From contig CP070746.1 of the NCBI GenBank assembly GCA_020348305.1, positions 4,897,075 through 4,931,327 of the forward strand: a DNA stretch of 34,253 bases, read 5' to 3'. Position numbers and translations under genes: made by a program. This stretch comes from Desulfobacterales bacterium (lineage in GTDB: Bacteria > Desulfobacterota > Desulfobacteria > Desulfobacterales > JAHEIW01). Positions 23,392-31,953 of the stretch are shown piece by piece. The notes under the pieces were generated by a model. That model was given only the letters and a program-made list of their open reading frames with translations, was not told the DNA's origin and did not search any database. Position 1 is the first letter of the stretch; every line of letters starts with the position of its first letter.

Positions 23392-24393
23392 ATGAAATCA
23401 CGACGCAGAGACATAGAAGTTTTCAGTCTATCTTTTTTAGACTGTATCTGCTGCGCCTTCGGCGCTATCATCCTGCTGTTTGTGCTCTCAAAATTTGCCG
23501 AACCAATGATAATTGAAGAAGTGCGCGAAGATCTTCAATCTGTCATCGCCCGATTGGAGGAGGAGATTTTTGAAATCCGGGGCGAAACAGCGGTACTCAA
23601 TCGGGAATTGACTGATAGAAAAGAGCAGCTCTCGGAAGAAAAGATAAAACTTGCCCGCCTCCAAGGTGATTTATCCAAAATTGAGGGGCAGTTCGCCGCA
23701 TCCAAAGATGATGCTGACGTACAAAATATCATTGAGGGAAAACTGGCCAGCGCCCGGCAGGAATTAACCGAAGAAATGAAGCGCTTGTTGAAAAAACAAC
23801 CCCGAAAAATTACCAGTTCGGTCGGCGGTATCCCAGTAGACAGTGAGTACATAATCTTTATTATCGACACCTCCGGCAGTATGCAGCGCAACGCTTGGAG
23901 TCTCGTCCAAAAAAAAATGCGGGAAACCCTTGAAATCTATCCTAAAGTTAAGGGTATTCAGGTCATGAACGACATGGGTAATTATATGTTTTCCCAGTAT
24001 CAAGGCAAATGGATACCTGATACACCGGGCCGGCGCCGGGCAATAATTTCAGTGTTAAGCACCTGGCGAGCTTTCAGCAATAGTAGTCCGGTGGAGGGAA
24101 TTACTGCAGCAATCAGAAGATTTTATGCAGCCGATAAAAAAATAAGTCTGTATGTTTTCGGTGATGAGTTCAGCGGCAGTGCAATACAGCCGGTCATTGA
24201 CACGGTAGACAGTATCAATAGGTCGGGCAAAGATGGATCGCGCAGGGTTCGAATCCATGCGGTCGGATTCCCTGTGGTGATGGAAAAAACGCGAACGGCC
24301 GGCAATACCGGCGAGCGCTTCGCAACACTTATGCGCGTACTTTGTCAAAAAAACGGCGGCACGTTTGTGGGATTGAATAGTACCAGACCTTAA
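23392..24393 (+). CDS. Membrane-anchored vWA protein B, paralogue of vWA protein A
   Basis: The 333-residue protein repeats the layout of the preceding vWA protein. A helix starts VFSLSFLDCICCAFG with Asp17 (10-33), followed by a coiled coil (about 42-135) and a periplasmic vWA domain (about 150-330) with MIDAS DTSGS (Asp159, Ser161, Ser163). Between the two proteins the VFSLSFLD start and the GA.ILLFVL end of the helix are almost identical, while the vWA domains have diverged. Two copies in one operon suggest a heterodimer that supplies the two different helices inside a channel pentamer. That is an inference from the 5:2 stators of ExbBD and MotAB. Translation start is not supported by a clear ribosome binding site, but the frame and motif make ATG 23392 the natural choice. 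Confidence 0.85.
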   Translation: MKSRRRDIEVFSLSFLDCICCAFGAIILLFVLSKFAEPMIIEEVREDLQSVIARLEEEIFEIRGETAVLNRELTDRKEQLSEEKIKLARLQGDLSKIEGQFAASKDDADVQNIIEGKLASARQELTEEMKRLLKKQPRKITSSVGGIPVDSEYIIFIIDTSGSMQRNAWSLVQKKMRETLEIYPKVKGIQVMNDMGNYMFSQYQGKWIPDTPGRRRAIISVLSTWRAFSNSSPVEGITAAIRRFYAADKKISLYVFGDEFSGSAIQPVIDTVDSINRSGKDGSRRVRIHAVGFPVVMEKTRTAGNTGERFATLMRVLCQKNGGTFVGLNSTRP

Positions 24394-24428
24394 AATGATT
24401 CCTGGGGTACTGGAGTATTCGCAAAATG

Positions 24429-24442
24429 TTCAAACGTTTGAA
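24429..24442. promoter_or_regulatory. Perfect 14-base palindrome upstream of the zinc-ribbon gene
   Basis: TTCAAACGTTTGAA is a perfect palindrome in the 89-base spacer between the second vWA gene and the zinc-ribbon gene. It could be an operator. The surrounding spacer is also made of loosely repeated ATTG/GAAG units, so it may have arisen by chance in repeat-rich DNA. Confidence 0.3.
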
Positions 24443-24482
24443 ATATTGAAGCATTAAAGAAAACATTAAGGTAACTAATCCC

Positions 24483-24959
24483 ATGTCCCTATCTTGCCCC
24501 AAATGTAACACACCTCTACCTGAACACGAAGGGTTGGAGTACCGTTTCTGTCCGCGTTGTGGCGCTGAAATCAAGCTCGTAAAAAAAGAAACGGATGAAA
24601 GCTACCAAACCATCCCCCCGGACCTAGCTGCTGCATTAGAAAAAACGGTCGATGATAAGCCTGTCCCGGATGAAGACAAAAAAGATATCAGCAGCCCTGT
24701 CAATCAGACCCTGGCACCTGATTTCACACCCCAAAGGAAAACTGGACTCGAAATCAAAGCGCCTTCAAGTCCTCCGCCTTCAAGTTTTTATCGCATCACT
24801 GCCGTCGATCAAGAATTAAGTTCAGAAACATACAAGCAAAAGCAAATTGGTAAATACCGATGGGTTTCAATTCTTTTGGTTTTGATTATGGTTATCTTGA
24901 TTGTTTTAGCCTACTGCAGGTTTTTTCAATTATCCCTTAAACTTTTTCTTATATGGTGA
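24483..24959 (+). CDS. Zinc-ribbon protein with C-terminal membrane anchor
   Basis: The 158-residue product starts with a zinc ribbon, CPKC and CPRCGAEI (Cys5, Cys8, Cys23, Cys26). Then follow a long, polar, proline-rich linker (about 35-120) and a C-terminal membrane helix (about 127-150). The layout puts the ribbon in the cytoplasm, tethered to the inner membrane. It is the last gene of the run and has no terminator directly after it. Small ribbon-linker-helix proteins often act as adaptors in bacterial kinase and FHA systems; a specific role here is unknown. Confidence 0.8.
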   Translation: MSLSCPKCNTPLPEHEGLEYRFCPRCGAEIKLVKKETDESYQTIPPDLAAALEKTVDDKPVPDEDKKDISSPVNQTLAPDFTPQRKTGLEIKAPSSPPPSSFYRITAVDQELSSETYKQKQIGKYRWVSILLVLIMVILIVLAYCRFFQLSLKLFLIW

Positions 24960-24966
24960 ATTCCGC

Positions 24967-24995
24967 TTGACAAACAGTTATTTCTTTATTATTTG
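24967..24995 (+). promoter_or_regulatory. Candidate promoter of sat
   Basis: A perfect TTGACA is followed after 17 bases by TATTTG, a weak -10 element. It begins eight bases after the stop codon of the preceding gene and about 80 bases before the sat ATG. It suggests that sat is transcribed on its own. Confidence 0.45.
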
Positions 24996-25075
24996 ATCTT
25001 TTTTTAATAAATTGGATAGCCGGTCGTTATGAACGATTCGCTGCAGATAACTAAATTGAAAGGAGACGAAAACAA

Positions 25076-26359
25076 ATGGCAAAGTTGATTCCACCCCATG
25101 GCGGAAAGGGTCTGACGTGCTGCCTGCTTGAGGGTGCTGAGCTGGAAGCCGAAAAGAAAAAAGCGGAAGCTTTAACAAAGCTTCCGATCTCTCCGCGCGA
25201 AAAGGGAGATCTCATCATGATCGGGATCGGCGGATTCAGCCCTCTGACCGGTTTTATGAACAAAGCCGACTGGAAGGGCGTATGCGATAATTACCTGCTG
25301 GCTGATGGAACGTTTTGGCCTGTCCCGGTAACCCTGTCAGCCACCAATGAAGATGCCGCCAGCATCAACGAAGGCGATGAGATTGCACTGTATGACCCCG
25401 AAGGCGATGAAATCATGGCCACCATGACGGTCACCGAAAAATATGAGCTGACCGAGGCCGACAAAAAATATGAGTGCGAGAAGGTATACATGGGTGAAGG
25501 CACTGCGACAGCCGAAGAATTCTGGAAAATTGCTAAAGAGGATCACCCCGGTGTCCAGATGGTGATGAATCAAAAAGATATCAACCTCGCCGGTCCGGTC
25601 AAGGTGCTGAGCGAAGCGGAATATCCCACCAAGTATGCCGGCATTTATATGCGGCCGGAAGAATCCCGCAAAATCTTCGAAGAAAGAGACTGGAGTGAGG
25701 TGGCGGCGTTGCAATTGAGAAATCCCATGCATCGCTCCCATGAATACCTCTGCAAAATTGCCGTTGAGGTCTGTGACGGGGTTTATATTCACTCATTGGT
25801 CGGTAATTTAAAGCCAGGGGATATACCGGCGGATACCCGGGTAAAATGCATCGATGCACTCGTTAAAAACTATTTTGTTGAAGGCAATGTGGTTCAGGGC
25901 GGATATCCGTTAGACATGCGCTATGCGGGTCCCAGAGAGGCCCTGCTGCATGCCACATTCCGTCAGAACTACGGATGTTCCCGCATGATCATCGGACGTG
26001 ACCACGCCGGTGTGGGTGACTTTTACGGTATGTTCGAAGCCCAAACCATTTTTGATAAGATTCCGAAACCCGAAGAACCCGGAAAGGCGTTGCTGTGCAC
26101 CCCGTTGAAAATTGACTGGACCTTTTACTGCTACAAGTGCGACGGTATGGCTTCCCTGCGAACCTGCCCGCATGAAAAGGAAGACCGGGTGCTGCTCAGT
26201 GGCACCATGCTGCGAAAACTGCTCTCTGAAGGTGGAAAAATTCCGGATCATTTTGGACGCGATGAGGTTCTTGAAATTCTGCGCGGATACTATGGAGGGC
26301 TGACCGAAAAAGTTGAAATCAAGCTGCACGGAGCTGCGACTGGAGATAATGAGAAGTAG
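25076..26359 (+). CDS. sat: Sulfate adenylyltransferase (ATP sulfurylase), dissimilatory type
   Basis: The 427-residue enzyme activates sulfate with ATP to adenosine phosphosulfate and pyrophosphate in the cytoplasm, the first step of dissimilatory sulfate reduction. The active-site motifs [11 protein letters not shown] (213-223) and GRDHAG (307-312) are intact. The Cys352-Cys355-Cys364-His366 cluster fits the structural zinc site of the homo-oligomeric enzymes of sulfate reducers and sulfur oxidisers. Length is typical, and no APS kinase domain is fused. An AGGAG ten bases before the ATG supports the start. It ends at a strong terminator and faces qmoABC tail to tail. The APS reductase genes (aprBA) that usually connect the two are not in the window. 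Confidence 0.98.
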   Translation: MAKLIPPHGGKGLTCCLLEGAELEAEKKKAEALTKLPISPREKGDLIMIGIGGFSPLTGFMNKADWKGVCDNYLLADGTFWPVPVTLSATNEDAASINEGDEIALYDPEGDEIMATMTVTEKYELTEADKKYECEKVYMGEGTATAEEFWKIAKEDHPGVQMVMNQKDINLAGPVKVLSEAEYPTKYAGIYMRPEESRKIFEERDWSEVAALQLRNPMHRSHEYLCKIAVEVCDGVYIHSLVGNLKPGDIPADTRVKCIDALVKNYFVEGNVVQGGYPLDMRYAGPREALLHATFRQNYGCSRMIIGRDHAGVGDFYGMFEAQTIFDKIPKPEEPGKALLCTPLKIDWTFYCYKCDGMASLRTCPHEKEDRVLLSGTMLRKLLSEGGKIPDHFGRDEVLEILRGYYGGLTEKVEIKLHGAATGDNEK

Positions 26360-26386
26360 TAGATAGCCTTACTCGCGTTCAAATTC

Positions 26387-26421
26387 AAAAGGGAGTTGCC
26401 GATTTGGCAACTCCCTTTTTT
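26387..26421 (+). terminator. Rho-independent terminator of sat
   Basis: AAAAGGGAGTTGCC and GGCAACTCCCTTTTTT form a stem of at least ten base pairs with a five-base loop and a T-run, starting 27 bases after the sat stop codon. Confidence 0.95.
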
Positions 26422-26502
26422 ATGGTAGAAGATAAATCATCCAAGCAAATATCGCTCAGAACTGTTGGATAAACTCAGTCTTTTTTTATCGAATTCAGCC
26501 TG

Positions 26503-26526
26503 TCGTGGCTGGAAGCCACTCCCACA
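26503..26526 (-). repeat. REP-like palindrome, copy 2 (inverted)
   Basis: Read on the minus strand it is TGTGGGAG-TGGCTTCCAGCCA-CGA. Against copy 1 (2873-2897) one outer stem pair has changed from C-G to T-A on both sides, so pairing is preserved. It forms an inverted pair with copy 3, 23 bases away, between sat and qmoC. Confidence 0.6.
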
Positions 26527-26549
26527 GGCACGATAGATTCATTTACTTC

Positions 26550-26574
26550 TGTGGCAGCGGCATCTTGCCGCGAT
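26550..26574 (+). repeat. REP-like palindrome, copy 3
   Basis: TGTGGCAGCGGC-ATCTT-GCCGCGAT has the same flanks as copy 1 but a different loop (ATCTT instead of TTCCA). The stem GCGGC/GCCGC is perfect. Confidence 0.55.
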
Positions 26575-26600
26575 GAGGAAAAAAGATACGTAAGCACTCA

Positions 26601-27758
26601 TCAAAAATTCCGCCCAGCATACTCATTGTATGCCATCGCCACCGTCCGGTAAACCAAATGCGCCAGCTTTGAAAACGGTAGATAAGCGATCATGCAAAAA
26701 ACAAAAACCAGGTGAATAAAGTATAACAGATAACAAATAAAGGCCCAACCAGCGATCCGCGTCAGCTCGGTACCCATACCGCTAACCCCCAGCCCGAAGG
26801 CAAGATAGATCAGATACCAATCCCAGTAACCCGACTTCTGATCTTTTTTGGACCTCCGATTTATTATCAGCCAGACGGTTCCGCCAATCAGCGCAATTCC
26901 GCTTGCATTGGCCAGCCATTTGATGGGATTCCACATGGACCAAGGACCGTGTATCGGACCGCTGGGAAGCAAATACGATCCCCATATGAATACAAAAACG
27001 ATACTTGTGACGATAAACAACCCGATAAATCCGAATATGGTCAGCATGTGGGCAATTTCGCGCTCTTTGTTTTCGGTACAATCCGAAAATTTGTTGTGCT
27101 TCAGGATGGTTGGAATAACTTTAAGAAGCGCCACAAAAAATCCAACGACTTCAATCTTCTCCTTATCGGTTTTACCCTCCTGCAGTGCATTTTGATGGAT
27201 ATCGCCCAAGAAGCGTTTGAGGCCCATAGCAAATACAGCAATCATAAAAATGGCCGCCGCAACCATATGCATATCCACCAGCCAGGTGGAGAAAAATTTA
27301 TAATGTTTGATGCCTTCGCTGAGGTCCGGGGTAAAGTCAAGCAACCCGGTAATCGTTCCGATGACCAGAAAAAGGACGACCGGAATCGCCACCAGGATAG
27401 GAAGCTTTTTCGGATCTCTTAGCGCTCTGGCCAAGGCTTTGGGTCGGGCATACGCTGAAATAGCGTATTCGCGCACGGCCGCCAACACATCCCCCGGTTT
27501 GGCTTCCCTCGGACAGCGGGTGGAACAATCACCGCAATTGTGGCACAACCAAATATCGGAGTTTCCGACCAGCCTGTCCTTTAAGCCCCAGGATGCAGCA
27601 ATCATTTCCTTGCGCGGAAACGGCTTGGTGTCCGGCGAGATCGCGCAGGCCACCGAACAGGTGGCACATTGGTAGCACTTCTTCAAATCTTCGCCGCCCA
27701 GCGCACCCACTTCTTTAATAAAATCTAAATCAGGCTCAATAAGATATGTATCCGCCAT
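26601..27758 (-). CDS. qmoC: QmoC, membrane subunit of the quinone-interacting oxidoreductase
   Basis: The 385-residue protein joins an HdrC-like iron-sulfur domain to an HdrE-like cytochrome b membrane domain. Two CX2CX2CX3C clusters, CYQCATCSVAC and CHNCGDCSTRC, lie within the first 90 residues, and about six membrane helices follow (first near residue 120). QmoC takes electrons from menaquinol and hands them through QmoAB to APS reductase, in the direction of sulfate reduction. The start at 27758 has an AGGAGG seven bases upstream. The frame could extend 11 codons further, but without such a site. It is the last gene of qmoABC, separated from qmoB by a 127-base spacer with a foldback repeat. 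Confidence 0.96.
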   Translation of the reverse strand: MADTYLIEPDLDFIKEVGALGGEDLKKCYQCATCSVACAISPDTKPFPRKEMIAASWGLKDRLVGNSDIWLCHNCGDCSTRCPREAKPGDVLAAVREYAISAYARPKALARALRDPKKLPILVAIPVVLFLVIGTITGLLDFTPDLSEGIKHYKFFSTWLVDMHMVAAAIFMIAVFAMGLKRFLGDIHQNALQEGKTDKEKIEVVGFFVALLKVIPTILKHNKFSDCTENKEREIAHMLTIFGFIGLFIVTSIVFVFIWGSYLLPSGPIHGPWSMWNPIKWLANASGIALIGGTVWLIINRRSKKDQKSGYWDWYLIYLAFGLGVSGMGTELTRIAGWAFICYLLYFIHLVFVFCMIAYLPFSKLAHLVYRTVAMAYNEYAGRNF

Positions 27759-27780
27759 ATTCAAACCTCCTACGGAATTG

Positions 27781-27887
27781 AAGAATGACAATTGACGATT
27801 GACTATTTAAGGATTTCAGCCATTATTATCTTCGTATCATTCAACACTTCAGGTTTCATTTTAATAAATAGTCAATATTCAATTCTT
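27781..27887. repeat. Foldback repeat between qmoB and qmoC
   Basis: ATTGACTATTTA (27798-27809) and its exact reverse complement TAAATAGTCAAT (27865-27876) bracket a 55-base core. Both arms extend outwards imperfectly into AATTGAC/GAAT units. The right arm reaches the qmoB stop codon. A strong fold in the intercistronic mRNA could alter qmoC expression relative to qmoAB. Confidence 0.6.
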
Positions 27888-30222
27888 AGAATCCCTTAAA
27901 CGGGTTCGGTCCCATCTCCTCTATCGAAGCCACAAAGTCGTCAATGATCTGCGGAATCTTGTCATATTCATCGATGGCCACCTGAAACTGTGCAACCCGT
28001 TCCTCTTCCAGAGCCAGGCTGGCCAAAGCATCGCCAATTTTTTTCACTCTGATATCGGCAAGCTCACTTCCCTTAACGAAGTGACACTGGTAGTCATCGC
28101 CATGTTTGCAACCCAGCAAGAACACGCCATCCAATCCCTTGGCCATGGCGTCTTTGATCCAGACCACATTGACAGATCCGAGGCATCGCACCGGAACAAA
28201 TCGTACTTGCGCGCTATAGGTGAGCCGGTTCAACCCCACAATATCCAGGGCCGGATAGGCGTCGTTTTCACACACCAGACCCAGAATCCGTAGCGGTGGC
28301 TCGTCATAATCGTCTTCGGAAGGTACACCAATGGCTTTGATCATGGATGCGACACTGTCGATGCTGTAATCGACAAAGTTGATAATCCGCTCCGGGCAGC
28401 ATCCCATACAGGTACCGCAGCGCCGGCAGCGCGCCGGATTCGGTTTCGGCGTTCCCTTCTCATCATCATCAATGGCCCCAAAGGGGCATTCTTCCGTACA
28501 GCGTTTACACTGGGTGCAGCGTTGGAAGAAAAAGTCGGGAATCGTCATATCCCCTGACCGGGGATGGACGGAAACGCCTCGATTAACCGATTCCAAGCAC
28601 TGGATTGCCTTTAAGGCCGCTCCGGTGGCATCCTCAATGGATTCTTCCACCGTCATGCTGCGCCGGATACTGCCGGCCGCATAAATGCCGGTGCGTTGGG
28701 TTTCATAGGGGAAACAGATAAAGTTGGAGTCCGCATATTCGTCGAAAATTTCATTATCACGAAATCCCGGACCCTGACGGTAGGCCAGATTAACCACCGG
28801 GTCGTCTTTGGTGACCGGCACCATGCCGGTGGCCAGCACCACCAGGTCGGCTTTGACCTGAATCTTTTCACCCAAGAGCGTATGCTCGGCTTCTACAATC
28901 AGGCCGTCGCCATTTTTGGAAACGCTGGTGACCGCTCCTTTGGTCAGAAAGATTCCCTGGTCCTGCTGAATGTTCTTGTAAAAATTTTCGGTGAGACCGA
29001 CGGTGCGCATATGTTGGTAAAACACATAAGCCTTACCGTCAGAATAGTCTTCCCGTACATACTTGGCTTGCTTAAGCGCCACCAAGCTGGTCACCGCACC
29101 GCTATAAGCAAAGTCTTTATCATCAGCCTGACCCGGGCTTTGAATAAAGACCACCGACTTGGCTTCCTTGCCGTCCGAGGGTCGGGTAATTTTGCCGCCG
29201 GCCGCAATGCCTTCAACCTGATAGTTGGTCACCACATCCGCAATTTCGCCAAAGCCGAGATGAGCAAATTCCCCTTCTTTGGGTTCATAGGGGCGCCATC
29301 CGGCGGCCAGAATAACCGCACCGAATTTTTCACCGTTTGGATCAAAGGTTAAAATGTCCTGCTTGCCTTTGTTGTACTCCATAAATTTGGCATGAAGTGC
29401 TTCGGCATCCAATTCCTTGCCGTTTTCATCGACTTTCATTTCATCCGGCAACGGATAGGGTACGTCGAACTCCGTCTTCTCACCGGGCTTTTTAAATGTC
29501 ACGGTAAAATCACCCGGCTCGCCCGCGATGCGGGCCACGACTGTTTCGGTCATAACGGTGATGGTGGAATAATTTTGCAGTTCTTCGATCTTGTCTTCGA
29601 CTGTCGGCAAAATCAGGCTGTCATAAGGATAGGCTCCCGGCAGCTGCTTGCGCCATTTTTTGGCTTGTCCGCCGAGGGCGGATTCCTTTTCGACGATGGT
29701 GACTTCATAGCCGGTTTTGGCCGCCTCAATAGCCGCTGAAATCCCGGTGATACCGCCGCCGATGACCAGTATTTTGCGATTAAAGGTTTCAAGTTTATAG
29801 GGCTCGGGCAGATCGACTCTTTGCACTCGGGCCATGCCCATCTTCAGATAGTCTTCAGCCATCATCTGAACATGATCGATGAACTCCTCATCGTCCTTTT
29901 GTTCTTCCGTGGGAGCCGGATACGTCGACCTGGGATGGGACCATATCACCTGTTCCCTGAGGTTGACTCGGTCAACGATGCAGCCGTCAAACCGGAAAAC
30001 GTCATAAAGCACCCGGCGCGAACAGGCTGCGAGTACCAGGGTATTGACGCCTTCATCCGCAATATCTTTTTTAAGGAGTTCAACCCCCTCTTGGCTGCAA
30101 AGAATCGGGCAGGTTTTGACTGGAAAGCTGTCTTCTTTGGGCACGTCGCAGAGCTTTTCGATATCCAGGGCTTCTCCGATCCCACAACCCTCGCAGATAT
30201 ACACACCATATTTCTTATCCAT
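27886..30222 (-). CDS. qmoB: QmoB, HdrA-like flavin/iron-sulfur subunit with MvhD-like C-terminus
   Basis: The 778-residue protein begins with an HdrA N-terminal segment (YICEGCGIG near residue 8 and TCPILCSQEG near 38). An FAD-binding region follows, with VIGGGITGISAAIEA near 152 and a second dinucleotide-type ATGMVPVT near 455. Next is a two-cluster ferredoxin segment (CTQCKRCTEECPFGAID and CRRCGTCMGCCPERIINF, about 560-610). The C-terminal 140 residues match the MvhD/FrhD type (VPVRCLGSVN, LLGCKHGDDYQCHF). It is the soluble partner of QmoA in electron transfer to AprAB at the cytoplasmic face. AGGAGG six bases before the ATG fixes the start, ten bases after qmoA. Length is typical for QmoB. 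Confidence 0.97.
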   Translation of the reverse strand: MDKKYGVYICEGCGIGEALDIEKLCDVPKEDSFPVKTCPILCSQEGVELLKKDIADEGVNTLVLAACSRRVLYDVFRFDGCIVDRVNLREQVIWSHPRSTYPAPTEEQKDDEEFIDHVQMMAEDYLKMGMARVQRVDLPEPYKLETFNRKILVIGGGITGISAAIEAAKTGYEVTIVEKESALGGQAKKWRKQLPGAYPYDSLILPTVEDKIEELQNYSTITVMTETVVARIAGEPGDFTVTFKKPGEKTEFDVPYPLPDEMKVDENGKELDAEALHAKFMEYNKGKQDILTFDPNGEKFGAVILAAGWRPYEPKEGEFAHLGFGEIADVVTNYQVEGIAAGGKITRPSDGKEAKSVVFIQSPGQADDKDFAYSGAVTSLVALKQAKYVREDYSDGKAYVFYQHMRTVGLTENFYKNIQQDQGIFLTKGAVTSVSKNGDGLIVEAEHTLLGEKIQVKADLVVLATGMVPVTKDDPVVNLAYRQGPGFRDNEIFDEYADSNFICFPYETQRTGIYAAGSIRRSMTVEESIEDATGAALKAIQCLESVNRGVSVHPRSGDMTIPDFFFQRCTQCKRCTEECPFGAIDDDEKGTPKPNPARCRRCGTCMGCCPERIINFVDYSIDSVASMIKAIGVPSEDDYDEPPLRILGLVCENDAYPALDIVGLNRLTYSAQVRFVPVRCLGSVNVVWIKDAMAKGLDGVFLLGCKHGDDYQCHFVKGSELADIRVKKIGDALASLALEEERVAQFQVAIDEYDKIPQIIDDFVASIEEMGPNPFKGF

Positions 30223-30232
30223 GGATAACCTC

Positions 30233-31510
30233 CTACCTATTCACCAGAGTTTGAATCGCCTTTAAGGCCATACCGGTTGCATTCTGATTGGATGACACCA
30301 CATCAGCCGGTTTATTGGCACATCCGGCTGCAAACATACCACCCGTATCAAAGTCATTAAGGATAAATCCGTCCTCATTGTACTTTAAATCCGCCGGCAG
30401 TTTGGCAGTTGTGGTTGTGGGCTGCATGCCGGTGGCCAGAACAACCATTTCCACTGTTTGGTGGATCTTTTCGCCGGTAACGGCATTTTCGGCAACCACG
30501 GTAATATTCTTAGTACTCGGATCTTCGCTGACCTCGGCCACTTTACCTTTGATCAAAAAGATATTTTCATCTTCTTTGATCGTTTCGTAAAAGCGTTCAT
30601 ACCGGTAACCCGGTGTTCTGAGGTCGATATAAAACACATATATCTTGGCCTCAGGATACCGTTCACGTACGTAGGTGGCCTGCTTTAATGATGCCATACA
30701 GCAGATATAGGAACAGTAGGGCAAATAATTCTCGTCCCTGGATCCGGCACACTGCACAAACGCAATGCTCTCGGGTTCCTTGTCATCCGATGGGCGGATA
30801 ATTTTACCTTTGGTCGGCCCGTTGGGTGCCGCCAACCGTTCCATCATCATGTTGGTGATGATGTTGGGGTGCTGGCCGAATCCGAGACTGTCGATCTTGG
30901 AGGCATCATAAGGCTCCCAACCGGTGGCCCATACAATTGAACCCACATTGAAATTGAGGGTTTTGGGTGCCATGTCCAGATCGACGGCATCATATTTACA
31001 AGCGTCTTTGCACCGTTGGGCATCTTCGGTACCGATAATATCCGACGAAATCACAAACCGCGCCGGAAATGCCATTCCAAACGGCAGATACGCGCCTTTG
31101 ATTTTCTGCATTCCGAAGTCAAATTCACTCTCAATCTCGGTTTGGCAAGCTTCGGCACAGTCGCCGCAGCAGGTACAGTTTTCGTTCACGTATCGGGGAC
31201 TGACCTTGATGGCGACATTGTAATTGCCAGGGGTTCCCTCAACCTTTTCGACTTCCGCCAAGGTCATGACGTGGATTCTTGGATTATCCTTAATGCGTCT
31301 GAAATTAATCTCCAAGCCACAGGTCGGGGGACATAGCTTGGGAAAATATTGATTTAGTTGTGCTACCCTTCCACCCAGATAAGGATTTTTTTCAATCAAG
31401 AAAACCTCATACCCCACTTCGGCAGCTTCTAAGGTCGTGGTCAAACCGCTGATGCCTCCGCCAACCACTAAAATGCTTCCACTCGCAGAGGCTGTTTTTT
31501 CTTCTGTCAT
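30233..31510 (-). CDS. qmoA: QmoA, HdrA-like flavoprotein subunit
   Basis: The 425-residue flavoprotein shows ILVVGGGISGLTTTLEA (FAD, near residue 13), IEKNPYLGGRVAQL, and CPPTCGLEINF near 59. It also has a cysteine-rich insert CTCCGDCAEAC near 112, CAGSRDENYLPYCSYICC near 250 and VVLATGMQP near 365. This is the layout of QmoA, the smaller of the two HdrA-like Qmo subunits. All codons are sense, so there is no selenocysteine in this HdrA-like protein. A GGAGGG seven bases before the ATG and a near-consensus promoter about 90 bases upstream make it the first gene of qmoABC. Confidence 0.97.
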   Translation of the reverse strand: MTEEKTASASGSILVVGGGISGLTTTLEAAEVGYEVFLIEKNPYLGGRVAQLNQYFPKLCPPTCGLEINFRRIKDNPRIHVMTLAEVEKVEGTPGNYNVAIKVSPRYVNENCTCCGDCAEACQTEIESEFDFGMQKIKGAYLPFGMAFPARFVISSDIIGTEDAQRCKDACKYDAVDLDMAPKTLNFNVGSIVWATGWEPYDASKIDSLGFGQHPNIITNMMMERLAAPNGPTKGKIIRPSDDKEPESIAFVQCAGSRDENYLPYCSYICCMASLKQATYVRERYPEAKIYVFYIDLRTPGYRYERFYETIKEDENIFLIKGKVAEVSEDPSTKNITVVAENAVTGEKIHQTVEMVVLATGMQPTTTTAKLPADLKYNEDGFILNDFDTGGMFAAGCANKPADVVSSNQNATGMALKAIQTLVNR

Positions 31511-31596
31511 GCTATCCCTCCGTTCATAAAAAGTTTGTTTCCGGCAAATATGCCAGATGTATAAATCAAGGGGTATCGTTTTAAAAAATACGACTG

Positions 31597-31625
31597 GATA
31601 TAACTGCCTTCTTTATCCTTGTCAA
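31597..31625 (-). promoter_or_regulatory. Predicted sigma70 promoter of qmoABC
   Basis: On the minus strand a perfect TTGACA (31625-31620) and TATATC (31602-31597) are separated by 17 bases. The start point would lie near 31590, about 80 bases before the qmoA ATG. Confidence 0.65.
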
Positions 31626-31953
31626 GATCTTTTGATAGAAAACGCCGGTCTTATTTGTGCTTAGATATAGTATATGAAAACTTCCATAAACTCACGTCCG
31701 GCATCCTCAAAGGGGAATGGTATGGAGACAGGCATTTGGCGATGGTGAGCAAGTAGAGAGAGGGGGCTTCAAAAGCGGCCACAGGCGCAAGCAACGAAGC
31801 TGATCATGATAAAAGCGTCATCAATCAAATTGGATGGTTGAGAAAGTGAATACATTATTTTCTTGGAATGAAGAGGGAACGCCAGTGGGGTCATTCCCTC
31901 GCCAGTCATAGTATGAGACGTAAAGCGCCGATAGGCAGAAAGTCGGCTGCAGA
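31626..31953. other. Spacer without a convincing gene
   Basis: No frame here has a good start, composition or family match. On the plus strand GGAATGA (near 31864) and TCATTCC (near 31892) form nested inverted repeats together with GAGGGAA and TTCCCTC, so the centre can fold. The rest shows no recognisable signal. Confidence 0.4.

Noticed and set aside
12407..24959. The ten-gene operon as a type VI secretion or Zorya locus
   Set aside because: Kinase, FHA and FGE modules also occur in type VI clusters, and Zorya has a MotA-like protein, but there are no sheath, VgrG, baseplate or ClpV genes, no OmpA-type MotB and no helicase or nuclease.
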